The translations under genes were made by a program, and so were the position numbers. 32,780 nucleotides of DNA from Tannerellaceae bacterium (GTDB taxonomy: Bacteria > Bacteroidota > Bacteroidia > Bacteroidales > Tannerellaceae). Below are positions 1 through 7,563 of this stretch, one piece after another. The notes beneath the pieces were generated by a model. The model had not been told where the DNA came from, searched no databases, and saw only the letters and a list, made by a program, of their open reading frames with translations. The stretch is taken from NCBI GenBank assembly GCA_031259845.1, contig JAIRKZ010000077.1, forward strand, positions 1-32,780. Reading direction: 5' to 3'. Positions within the stretch are counted from its first letter, which is position 1. Each line of letters starts with the position of its first letter.

Positions 1-210
1 TTTGAAAAAAGAAGCCATTCGGAGCCAGTACGAAACCCCCAATTTGAAAAAAGGAACCATTCGGAGCCTGTACGAAACCCCCAATTTGAAAAAAGGAGCC
101 ATTCGGATCCTGTACGAAACCTCCAATTTGAAAAAAGGAGCCATCCGGAGCCTGTACGAAACCCCCAATTTGAAAAAAGGAGCCATTCGGAGCCAGTACG
201 AAACCTCCGC
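1..210. repeat. 42-bp tandem repeat array, five units
   Basis: Five head-to-tail units begin at 1, 43, 85, 127 and 169. Each is exactly 42 bp and differs from the others at only a few bases. There are no spacers, so this is not CRISPR. Since 42 is a multiple of three and the unit is poor in stops, five of the six frames stay open. On the plus strand a TTG-started frame (2-274) would give a 14-residue repeat containing AIRSLYETPN, but nothing else supports a protein. The array touches the window edge, so more units may precede it. A second 42-bp array (32146-32324) shares its skeleton when both are read on the minus strand. Confidence 0.95.
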
Positions 211-218
211 GCAAGGGA

Positions 219-280
219 TTGCAGCGGAAAGCCCGCACAACGACCGCCAGGGAGGAGGAAGACTTGCAGCGTAAAGCCCG
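219..280. repeat. Short direct repeat after the 42-bp array
   Basis: A 17-nt element, TTGCAGCG(G/T)AAAGCCCG, occurs at 219-235 and again at 264-280 with one mismatch. The pair lies between the end of the 42-bp array and the long hairpin at 285-328. It looks like a dispersed small repeat rather than coding sequence. No function can be assigned. Confidence 0.6.
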
Positions 281-284
281 TAGG

Positions 285-328
285 AACTGTCCAATAATTA
301 GACAATGGTGTCTAATTATTGGACAGTT
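285..328. terminator. Perfect 20-bp hairpin, probable terminator
   Basis: The arms 285-304 and 309-328 are perfectly complementary over 20 bp around a 4-nt loop (ATGG), and G284-C329 extends the stem. The sequence after it, CTTATTTCT, is only moderately T-rich. A symmetrical hairpin here could end transcription coming from the array side and insulate the permease promoter at 381. The stem is longer than most intrinsic terminators, so a remnant of a small inverted-repeat element is possible. Confidence 0.6.
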
Positions 329-380
329 CTTATTTCTCCCCGTGCAGTCTATTACATTATGAATAAATGACTTGGCTGTT

Positions 381-397
381 TTGGCACAATAATTGTA
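381..397 (+). promoter_or_regulatory. Sigma-54-type (-24/-12) promoter candidate
   Basis: TTGGCAC at 381-387, five bases, then TTGTA at 393-397 matches the sigma-54 consensus TGGCAC-N5-TTGCA except for GT in place of GC at -12. The GG (383-384) and GT (395-396) are separated by exactly 10 nt, as this polymerase needs. The permease ATG lies 33 nt downstream. No TAnnTTTG housekeeping element is visible in this gap. If real, an enhancer-binding regulator encoded elsewhere would control the permease. Confidence 0.55.
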
Positions 398-430
398 TTT
401 CTATCGGAAACATACAATAAACAACAAAAT

Positions 431-2779
431 ATGAAAACACTTCTGAGAAATTTTCTGAGTGCGCTTCGCCGCTTTAAAATGGCCGTTGTATTGAATATAG
501 CCGGCCTGTCGGTTGCCTTTGCCGCCTTTATGGTTATTTTCATGCAATTAAATTACGATTGGACTTTCGATAAATTCCATAAAGACGCCGATTGTATTTA
601 CCGGGCAGAAGTAACTTTCGACGGGGGAGCGCAGGCAATCCTGTCTCGTCCGTATGCCGAATTGTTCATCCACTCTTCCCCTCATATCAAAGCAGGTGCG
701 CTAACAAGCCCCGGGGGAGGATTTATGGTTGTTACCATTGATGAGAACGGGGTTCGGAACAGTTATAAAGAAAAAGCCTTAAAGGTATATCCCGAATATA
801 CCGATGTGTTCGAGTTCAGGATGTACGAAGGGCAATCCAATGCCATGCACGAACCCGGCACGGTATTAATCCCTTTAAGCATGGCGCATAAATGGTATGG
901 AAACCAGCCGGCCGTGGGGAAACAATTTAAAACGGCCGAGGGAGGTCATCCCACCGTGGGAGGCGTCTATTACGATTTCCCCGGCAATACGATTGTGAGT
1001 AACGCTATTTATTACCCTATGAGTAAGGAAGAAAATATCAATAGCTGGGGTAATGCCAATTATGAATTGTATATCCGCACCGATTCTCCCCAAAACAGCG
1101 AACATTTGGTGGAAAACTTCAAAAAGAATTTTGACACATCGCTCCTGGATAATAATAACGAATGGGTAGCCGACTGGAATCTCCGGTTAACGCCGCTGAC
1201 GGAAGTCCACTTCACCGCCGATACCGTTTATGATACTGCCCCCAAAGCCAGCAAACAAACCTTACTGGTATTGTTTGCCATCGCTTTTATCATCCTGATT
1301 ATCGCCGGCATTAATTTCACCAATTTCAGTACGGCGCTTACGCCCATGCGTATCAAAAGCATTAACACGCAAAAGATATTAGGCGCCGGCGAAGGCGCCC
1401 TCCGTTTCTCTTTATTAATGGAAGCCGTTGCTATCAGCTTTATATCGTTCATCCTTTCGCTGGGATTAGTCTATCTGTTCTCCATCAGCCCCCTCAGGGG
1501 ATTTACAGACGCAGATTTATCATTAGCCGCGCATCCTGTACTGGCAGGCGTTACGGCTATTCTTTCCATACTGACCGGATTCCTGGCCGGGATATATCCT
1601 TCTTATTATACTACCTCTTTTCCGCCGGCCCTGGTTTTAAAAGGCAGTTTCGGGCTTTCTCCCAAAGGGCGGCAACTGAGGAATCTGCTTATAAGTATCC
1701 AGTTCATAGCCACCTTTGCCCTGATTACAGGCGCTATCTTCATGTATTTACAGAATCATTATATGCAAAACACACCCTTAGGCTACGAAAAAGACGAACT
1801 GATTGTAACCGATATAAATCATACGATACAGGATAAAAAAGAAGCGCTGGCGAATCAACTGGTCTCTTTCCCCGGAATAGAAGACGTTACATTTGCCGAA
1901 CCGCTCCTTTCCAGCGCAGACCAGTATATGGGATGGGGACGCCGTTTCCGCGACGGGGATATTAACTTCCAATGCCTGCCGGTAGACGTTTCGTTCCTGA
2001 AGGTAATGGGCGTAGAGATTGAAGAGGGGCGTAACTTCAGGGAGGGAGACGATAAAACCAGGCATGGCGTTTACATCTTTAACCAAAAGGCGCGCAATGA
2101 TTATAAAATAGAATTGGGAGACCGCATAGACAGCGCCGAAATCGTAGGCTTTATGCCAAATGTAAAGTTTGCCTCTTTCCGTACGGAAGTAGCGCCCATG
2201 GCCTTCTTCGTATGGGGAACGCAGAACTGGGGCAATAAATCCAACTATGCGTATATAAAAGTAAAAGGGGGAACAAATATGCGGGCGGCCATGCAGCATA
2301 CCCGCGAAACGCTCCGTTCTTTCAACTCCGAATATCCTTTCAACACCCGCTTCTTCAACGAAGTAATGAATCAATTATACGACAAAGAACTCAAGGTGAG
2401 TTCGCTTATCACCTTATTCAGCTTAATCGCCGTGTTTATCTCTATCGCAGGAGTATTCGGACTGGTTGTTTTTGAAAGCGAATACCGGAAAAAAGAAATC
2501 GGGATAAGGAAAATATCAGGTTCGTCTACAAACGAAATTATAGTTATGTTCAACAAGATATACATGCGCATCGTATGTATATGCTTTGTCATAGCTGCGC
2601 CTGTTGCTTATTACGCCATCATTAAGTGGCTGGAAAATTTTGCTTATAAAACGCCTGTCTATTGGTGGGTGTTTGCTGTATCCTTTATTTTGATAGCCAT
2701 TGTAACGAGCCTTACCGTCACCTTTCAGAATTGGAAAGCGGCTAATGCCAACCCGGTGGAAAGCATCAAAATAGAATAA
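431..2779 (+). CDS. ABC transporter permease, FtsX/MacB type
   Basis: This 782-residue integral membrane protein is of the double FtsX/MacB class common in Bacteroidota. A first helix (about residues 17-39) is followed by a large extracytoplasmic MacB-type domain, three helices (about 275-300, 326-353, 366-390), a fifth helix (about 418-440), a second periplasmic domain, and three C-terminal helices (about 656-680, 710-730, 743-765). The eight-helix duplicated layout fits the family. Such permeases work with a separate ATPase in MacB-like mechanotransmission or lipoprotein and peptide export. No ATPase or membrane-fusion partner is encoded nearby, so this is an orphan permease here and its substrate is unknown. 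The ATG is preceded by an A-rich leader without Shine-Dalgarno. A sigma-54-like promoter lies at 381-397. It ends 9 bp from the convergent cupin gene. Confidence 0.9.
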   Translation: MKTLLRNFLSALRRFKMAVVLNIAGLSVAFAAFMVIFMQLNYDWTFDKFHKDADCIYRAEVTFDGGAQAILSRPYAELFIHSSPHIKAGALTSPGGGFMVVTIDENGVRNSYKEKALKVYPEYTDVFEFRMYEGQSNAMHEPGTVLIPLSMAHKWYGNQPAVGKQFKTAEGGHPTVGGVYYDFPGNTIVSNAIYYPMSKEENINSWGNANYELYIRTDSPQNSEHLVENFKKNFDTSLLDNNNEWVADWNLRLTPLTEVHFTADTVYDTAPKASKQTLLVLFAIAFIILIIAGINFTNFSTALTPMRIKSINTQKILGAGEGALRFSLLMEAVAISFISFILSLGLVYLFSISPLRGFTDADLSLAAHPVLAGVTAILSILTGFLAGIYPSYYTTSFPPALVLKGSFGLSPKGRQLRNLLISIQFIATFALITGAIFMYLQNHYMQNTPLGYEKDELIVTDINHTIQDKKEALANQLVSFPGIEDVTFAEPLLSSADQYMGWGRRFRDGDINFQCLPVDVSFLKVMGVEIEEGRNFREGDDKTRHGVYIFNQKARNDYKIELGDRIDSAEIVGFMPNVKFASFRTEVAPMAFFVWGTQNWGNKSNYAYIKVKGGTNMRAAMQHTRETLRSFNSEYPFNTRFFNEVMNQLYDKELKVSSLITLFSLIAVFISIAGVFGLVVFESEYRKKEIGIRKISGSSTNEIIVMFNKIYMRIVCICFVIAAPVAYYAIIKWLENFAYKTPVYWWVFAVSFILIAIVTSLTVTFQNWKAANANPVESIKIE

Positions 2780-2788
2780 TCATGTACG

Positions 2789-3265
2789 TTAAGAGCCGGC
2801 CAATGATTCGGAAAGTAACCGGATATATTCGTTTACTTCTTCCGTATCTTCCGGCTCCGGGCTCCATGGGGCAAAGTTTTCGGGTGATAAAGGAGCAAAC
2901 GGGCCGTGCTTTGCTTCGTATAACACCGTGCCTGGCTCTAACACAACTAACCCATGCCATACGCCGGCCTTAATATCGGCTCCATAAACGCCTGCTGCCG
3001 GGTTGAGTATCAGATATTCCGTAATGTTTCCTTCGTCATCAAAAGTAAACAGCGCCATGCTGCCGCGTAAAATCAAAAACGATTCGTCTTTATCCGGGTT
3101 CAAATGCCTGTGCGGACGTAAATAGGAGCCTGGTTCCATCGCATTAATCAGGCGGTTCAGGGGATCGTCTAACCGGTCGTGAAAATTATAATTCATACGC
3201 AGGCGGGGAGACTGCCTGGCTTTTTCCGTTATATCATTTAAAAGCTGTTCGTTAATTACTTTCAT
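2789..3265 (-). CDS. WbuC-family cupin-fold protein
   Basis: The 158-residue product resembles the WbuC family of small cupin-fold metalloproteins, often found near polysaccharide genes. The N-terminal part has the family hallmarks QSPRLRMNYNFHD and MEPGSYLRPHRHLNPDKDE. The closely spaced histidines of RPHRH and the following Glu are the likely metal-binding cupin motif, and the second motif lies near GVWHGLVVLEPG. The start at 3265 (MKVINEQLL) is preferred because it matches the family N-terminus. A longer frame from 3307 would run through a terminator hairpin. The biochemical reaction is not established for the family. It is convergent with the permease and lies downstream of the SPOR lipoprotein on the same strand, separated from it by a terminator. 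Confidence 0.85.
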   Translation of the reverse strand: MKVINEQLLNDITEKARQSPRLRMNYNFHDRLDDPLNRLINAMEPGSYLRPHRHLNPDKDESFLILRGSMALFTFDDEGNITEYLILNPAAGVYGADIKAGVWHGLVVLEPGTVLYEAKHGPFAPLSPENFAPWSPEPEDTEEVNEYIRLLSESLAGS

Positions 3266-3277
3266 AATATCTAAATC

Positions 3278-3314
3278 AAAAAAAGAAGGGGTTATCCGAT
3301 GAGACACACCCCTT
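3278..3314 (-). terminator. Rho-independent terminator of the SPOR lipoprotein gene
   Basis: Read on the minus strand, AAGGGGT (3314-3308) pairs with ACCCCTT (3292-3286) around a 15-nt loop, followed by C and then seven T (3284-3278). It lies about 35 bp beyond the SPOR gene stop and only 12 bp before the WbuC-like start codon, so it may also act as an attenuator for that gene. Confidence 0.8.
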
Positions 3315-3348
3315 ACAATATATAAGATACGCTTACAATTATGGCTTA

Positions 3349-3879
3349 TTAATAAAAACGTTCCAAAATCCAGGCATCCTGGAAGTTCGGATAATATTTT
3401 GACATGAATGCATCCCTGCTGTACAAAGCATCCCGTTTGTTGTCAAAACTGGAAACAATAACACGCAGCATACCTAATTCGTTCTGAGCAACCAAAGCAT
3501 TGTAACCGTCGCTTTGCATACGGTCTCTCAAAGAGTATGCGTTTGTATTGTTTCTGAAACTGCCAACTACCACGCTGAAACGCTTCAGATTGGCCGTATT
3601 CTCTCCCATGTAAGGGTTGATGCGTTCCTGACGTGTGGAAATGTTCAAATCATTTTCTCTTTCAATGTCTGTCCGCGGCTTAGATACAATTTCGAAATCG
3701 TCGGCGAATTCATCATCAACGTATTCGTCGTCGGCATCGTCAAATTCTTCAACAGGAGCTTCCGATTCGCGTTCTTTTGCTTGTTCATAGGCTGCTCTGT
3801 ATGCACTCTGTTTAGGTTTACATGAGGCAAATGCCAATAATGCAAATAATACGGCTCCTAATAACCAAATTTTGCTCAT
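3349..3879 (-). CDS. SPOR-domain lipoprotein
   Basis: This 176-residue protein has a lipoprotein signal peptide (hydrophobic residues 4-19, lipid-attachment Cys20 in LLAFASC). A strongly acidic, low-complexity linker follows (about 43-65, rich in Asp and Glu), then a C-terminal SPOR domain (about 97-175, starting at RFSVVVGSFRNNTNA). SPOR domains bind denuded peptidoglycan glycan strands, so the protein probably sits in the periplasm or outer membrane at septa or sites of wall turnover. It appears monocistronic, with a -7 element upstream at 3907-3914 and a terminator after the stop. It is divergent from the DPP5-like peptidase. The specific partner is unknown. Confidence 0.88.
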   Translation of the reverse strand: MSKIWLLGAVLFALLAFASCKPKQSAYRAAYEQAKERESEAPVEEFDDADDEYVDDEFADDFEIVSKPRTDIERENDLNISTRQERINPYMGENTANLKRFSVVVGSFRNNTNAYSLRDRMQSDGYNALVAQNELGMLRVIVSSFDNKRDALYSRDAFMSKYYPNFQDAWILERFY

Positions 3880-3906
3880 AATTTTCCAGTTCTTAAATTA
3901 TAAATG

Positions 3907-3914
3907 CAAAGATA
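3907..3914 (-). promoter_or_regulatory. Bacteroidota -7 element for the SPOR lipoprotein gene
   Basis: The minus strand reads TATCTTTG, an exact match to TAnnTTTG, 27 bp before the ATG at 3879. No clear -33 TTTG was found at the expected distance. Confidence 0.6.
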
Positions 3915-3965
3915 TAAATATTATTTACTATTTTCGCACGTAATACACAATATATTATAAAGTAA

Positions 3966-6050
3966 ATGAAAACATCTGTTTTTTTTATGAGTATTTTAAT
4001 ATCTGTTTCTATAACCTCCTGTACGAATGAAACAGAGGATACCACGCCTATTGTTAAACGCCCTGAAATTAAGGTATCGAATGGTCTGCTGACTCCCGAA
4101 ATCCTTTATAGTTTAGCGCGTATAAGTGACGCCCGCCTTTCACCGGACGGACAAAAAGTCCTCTATGGAGTATCTTTCTCCAGTATAGAAGAAAACAAAG
4201 GGAACCGTGAATTATTCACTGTCAATGTAGATGGAACAGGAAAAAAACAACTAACCGCCACAGCCAGGAGCGAACAAAACGCCGCCTGGTTACAAAATGG
4301 CCGTGAGATTGCCTTCCTGTCGGGCGAAAGCGGCAGTTCCCAGCTATGGATAATGAATATAGACGGAACGAACCGCCGCCGGATAAGTAACTACGGGAGC
4401 GGAATAAACAGTTTCATTTTTTCGCCGGATGAAAAAAATATTTTATTCATTTCTGACATTAACTGCGGAAAGCGTACGTCTGATATTTATCCCGATTTGC
4501 CGAAAGCTTCCGGGCGAATCGTAGACGATTTAATGTACAAGCATTGGGACGAATGGGTAGAAACAATCCCCCACCCTTTTGTGGCTCCTTTTGATGGTAA
4601 TAAAATGGGTGAAGCGATTGACGTCATGGAAGGCGAACCTTACGAATGCCCGATAAAACCGATGAATGGCATTGAAGACCTGGCATGGAGCCCCAACGGA
4701 AAAATGATAGCTTACGCCAGCCGCAAAAAAACAGGATTGGCCTATGCCGTATCCACCAACTCGGATATCTATTTATATAATGTAGAAACAAAGCAAACAA
4801 GTAACCTGACGGAGGGAATGATGGGATATGATACGCACCCGGCCTTTTCGCCGGATGGTAAATACATTGCCTGGATTAGCCAGGAACGTGATGGCTATGA
4901 GTCTGATAAACGCCGGCTATTTATCGCAGATATGCAAAGCGGCGAAAAAGAAGATATTACTTCCGCTTTCGATTATAATGTAGATGATATGCAATGGAAC
5001 CGGGATAGCAGGTCGTTCTATGCCATTGTATCCAAAGAAGGGCTTATGCATATCTGGCAAATCGGATTAGATAAAACGATGCGCCAAATTACTACCGGCC
5101 AATACGATTATGTGGCGTTAAGCATTGCGTCTGGTAATATGATAGCAATCAGGCAATCACAGGAATATGCGCCTGAAATCTTTGCTGTAAATACCGAATC
5201 GGGAGAAGCAAAAGAAATCAGCTTTGAGAATAAAGCCGTATTCGACCAATTAACAACCGCGAAATCCGAACCCCGCTGGATAAAAACAACAGACGGAAAG
5301 CAAATGTTAGTATGGGTTGTTTATCCTCCCAACTTCGACCCCGATAAAAAATATCCGGCCTTACTTTATTGCCAGGGAGGTCCGCAAAGCATGGTAAGCC
5401 AATTCTGGAGCTATCGATGGAATCTTCAGCTAATGGCTGCAAATGGTTATATCATCGTAGCGCCTAACCGCCGCGGGCTACCCGGATTCGGACAAGAATG
5501 GCTTGAGCAGATAAGCGGCGATTACGGAGGGCAAAATATGAAAGATTATTTCACTGCCATTGACGAAGTAGCGAAAGAACCTTATGTAGATGAAAACCGC
5601 TTAGGTGCAGTAGGCGCCAGTTATGGAGGATTTTCTATTTATTGGCTGGCCGGGCGCCACGGGAAACGCTTTAAAGCATTCATCGCCCACGCCGGTATTT
5701 TCAACCTGGAAGCACAGTATCTGGAAACAGAAGAAATGTGGTTTGCCAATTGGGATATGGGAGGCCCCTACTGGGATAAGAACAATCCTGTGGCACAAAG
5801 AACATTTGCCAACTCCCCTCACCGCTTTGTAGATAAATGGGATACGCCCATCCTGGTAACACACGGGGAATTAGACTACAGAATCCTTGCATCACAAGGT
5901 ATGTCTGCTTTCAATGCAGCCAAATTAAGAGGTATTCCTGCCGAAATGCTGATTTTCCCCGATGAAAACCATTGGATTACACAACCCCAAAACGGAATCC
6001 TGTTCCAGCGCGTTTTCTTTAATTGGTTAGATAAGTGGCTTAAATACTGA
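3966..6050 (+). CDS. S9 family dipeptidyl peptidase, DPP5-like lipoprotein
   Basis: The 694-residue serine exopeptidase has a lipoprotein-type signal peptide (Cys19 in SITSC). An N-terminal beta-propeller of PD40/WD40-like TolB repeats follows (about 45-400; repeated motifs such as LSPDGQKVLYG, FSPDEKNILFI and WSPNGKMIAYA). The C-terminal half is an alpha/beta-hydrolase prolyl-oligopeptidase domain (about 430-694). The catalytic triad is visible: Ser552 in GASYGG, Asp637 in HGELDYR and His669 in DENHW. Size and layout match Bacteroidota DPP5, a periplasmic enzyme that removes dipeptides from peptides for uptake. Other S9 subfamilies cannot be excluded without alignment. It has its own upstream region shared divergently with the SPOR gene. 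Its stop codon lies inside a hairpin shared with the convergent aldolase gene. Confidence 0.9.
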   Translation: MKTSVFFMSILISVSITSCTNETEDTTPIVKRPEIKVSNGLLTPEILYSLARISDARLSPDGQKVLYGVSFSSIEENKGNRELFTVNVDGTGKKQLTATARSEQNAAWLQNGREIAFLSGESGSSQLWIMNIDGTNRRRISNYGSGINSFIFSPDEKNILFISDINCGKRTSDIYPDLPKASGRIVDDLMYKHWDEWVETIPHPFVAPFDGNKMGEAIDVMEGEPYECPIKPMNGIEDLAWSPNGKMIAYASRKKTGLAYAVSTNSDIYLYNVETKQTSNLTEGMMGYDTHPAFSPDGKYIAWISQERDGYESDKRRLFIADMQSGEKEDITSAFDYNVDDMQWNRDSRSFYAIVSKEGLMHIWQIGLDKTMRQITTGQYDYVALSIASGNMIAIRQSQEYAPEIFAVNTESGEAKEISFENKAVFDQLTTAKSEPRWIKTTDGKQMLVWVVYPPNFDPDKKYPALLYCQGGPQSMVSQFWSYRWNLQLMAANGYIIVAPNRRGLPGFGQEWLEQISGDYGGQNMKDYFTAIDEVAKEPYVDENRLGAVGASYGGFSIYWLAGRHGKRFKAFIAHAGIFNLEAQYLETEEMWFANWDMGGPYWDKNNPVAQRTFANSPHRFVDKWDTPILVTHGELDYRILASQGMSAFNAAKLRGIPAEMLIFPDENHWITQPQNGILFQRVFFNWLDKWLKY

Positions 6051-6075
6051 AATTACGATAGCGTAATTTCAGTAT
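6044..6075. terminator. Bidirectional terminator hairpin spanning two stop codons
   Basis: Arms 6044-6057 and 6062-6075 form a perfect 14-bp stem around the loop ATAG. The plus-strand TGA (6048-6050) and the minus-strand TAA (6053-6055) both lie in the left arm, so the last codons of both convergent genes help build the stem. T-rich tails are weak on both sides. Confidence 0.7.
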
Positions 6076-7111
6076 CTAAATATACATCCTGGATAGCGTT
6101 TAGCAATGCTACGCCGTCGCTCATTGATTTCTGGAACGCTTTTCTTCCGCTTATCAATCCCATGCCGCCGGCTCTTTTATTTACTACGGCTGTAACGATG
6201 GCGTCTTTTAAATCGGAAGCTCCATGCGATTCGCCTCCCGAATTAATTAAACCGATTCGCCCCATATAACTATTGGCTACCTGGTAACGGCATAAGTCTA
6301 TGGGGTGTTCGGTTGTCAGCTCGGCATACATCCGTTTATCATATTTGCCGAAATTAACGGCAGGAAAGCCGCCATTATTAACGGGTAGCTTCTGTTTTAT
6401 AATATCGGCTTTAATGGTAACCCCTACATGATTGGCCTGCCCGGTTAAGTCTGCCGAAGCATGATAATCCATCTCATCTTTCTTGAAACTGTTATTCCGA
6501 AGGTAGCACCATAAGACAGTTGCCATGCCTAATTCATGAGCATATTCAAACGCTTCGGCTACCTCTGCCAACTGCCTCCGGCTTTCCTGCGAACCGAAAT
6601 AGATAGTAGCCCCCACTGCTACGGCGCCCATATTCCAGGCTTCCTTTATGGAGCCAAACATCGCCTGGTCGTACGTATTTGGATAGGTAAGCAATTCATT
6701 ATGGTTTACTTTCACCACAAACGGAATCTTATGGGCATATTTACGAGCCATAATCCCTAACACGCCAAAGGTAGAAGCTACAGCATTACACCCGCCTTCT
6801 ATTGCCAGTTTAATAATATTTTCCGGATCGAAATACAACGGATTAGGAGCAAAAGAAGCCCCTGCAGAATGTTCGATTCCCTGGTCTACCGGAAGAATAG
6901 ACAAATACCCCGTCCCCGCAAGCCTGCCATGATTGAACATAGCCTGCAAACTCCTTAATGTCTGTATATTCCTATCCGAATCAATCCATATATCATCTAT
7001 CCGGGCAGGAGAAGGCGCATGAATCAACGACTTATCAATCGTCTTACATTTGTGGTTCAAATAATACTCACTTTCATGCCCCAACAAATCAATAATCTCT
7101 GATATATCCAT
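6053..7111 (-). CDS. fbaB: Class I fructose-bisphosphate aldolase (FbaB/DhnA type)
   Basis: The 352-residue enzyme belongs to the archaeal-type class I aldolases, which cleave fructose 1,6-bisphosphate into dihydroxyacetone phosphate and glyceraldehyde 3-phosphate using a lysine Schiff base. The length is close to that of E. coli FbaB. Visible family motifs include [20 protein letters not shown] (residues 71-90), GATIYFGS (about 167-174) and GVTIKAD, whose Lys234 is the likely Schiff-base residue. The phosphate-binding region appears as INSGGES and GLISGRKAF near the C-terminus. It is a cytoplasmic glycolysis/gluconeogenesis enzyme. The gene stands alone, with a near-perfect promoter at 7200-7230 and a leader of about 80 nt. 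Confidence 0.95.
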   Translation of the reverse strand: MDISEIIDLLGHESEYYLNHKCKTIDKSLIHAPSPARIDDIWIDSDRNIQTLRSLQAMFNHGRLAGTGYLSILPVDQGIEHSAGASFAPNPLYFDPENIIKLAIEGGCNAVASTFGVLGIMARKYAHKIPFVVKVNHNELLTYPNTYDQAMFGSIKEAWNMGAVAVGATIYFGSQESRRQLAEVAEAFEYAHELGMATVLWCYLRNNSFKKDEMDYHASADLTGQANHVGVTIKADIIKQKLPVNNGGFPAVNFGKYDKRMYAELTTEHPIDLCRYQVANSYMGRIGLINSGGESHGASDLKDAIVTAVVNKRAGGMGLISGRKAFQKSMSDGVALLNAIQDVYLDTEITLS

Positions 7112-7199
7112 AACGTAACTATTTTGTATCTACATGCTTCCCGTAAAAGTCAACGAATCGCTTTTTCCTGATAAGCCTCGCCAATATACTATTTTAATG

Positions 7200-7230
7200 C
7201 AAAAATAGCAATAGAATTTCGCTACACAAA
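7200..7230 (-). promoter_or_regulatory. Bacteroidota -33/-7 promoter of fbaB
   Basis: On the minus strand TTTG (7230-7227) is followed by a 19-nt spacer and TATTTTTG (7207-7200), matching the Bacteroidota primary sigma consensus in both elements and in spacing. Transcription would start near 7193, giving a leader of about 80 nt. Confidence 0.8.
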
Positions 7231-7399
7231 ATAATATTTTTTATATTTTGTATTTCATTGCGTGAACAACAATCAGCGCTATATAATATTGCACCGTATA
7301 AGTATAAAACCAGCGTTTCTGTCTTTTTTTAACGTAAACTCATCGTTTTAATGCTTTATATATGATTATTTACTGTTTTGCTTACCCTGTTTTTCGCCG

Positions 7400-7465
7400 T
7401 TCACCTCTGTGAGCGGGTTCTGTCACAGCCGTGAACGGCTCCAGTCACAGCCGTGAACGGTAAAA
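7400..7465. repeat. Three 22-bp tandem repeats with internal dyads
   Basis: Units begin at 7400, 7422 and 7444. The second and third share GTCACAGCCGTGAACGG exactly. The first matches the second at about 14 of 22 positions. Each unit carries half-sites of a dyad, GTTCAC versus GTGAAC, so the array can fold or bind a dimeric protein. It lies about 100 bp beyond the stop of the SpoIID-domain gene. The rest of the gap between fbaB and that gene (7112-7563) holds the fbaB promoter and AT-rich DNA; I see no gene in it. Confidence 0.75.
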
Positions 7466-7563
7466 ATGAATGGGAGGAATGTATGAAATTATCGTATATA
7501 AAAACAGAGAATTATGGTTACGTTCACGCACCGGATGCCGATGCCGACCACTCAATGATATTA

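Noticed and set aside
1-210. CRISPR array
   Set aside because: The repeats are contiguous with no spacers, as is also true at 32146-32324, and no cas genes are present.
2-274. TTG-started 90-residue repeat protein on the plus strand
   Set aside because: It exists only because the 42-bp repeat is a stop-poor multiple of three; other frames are equally open and there is no ribosome site or upstream context.
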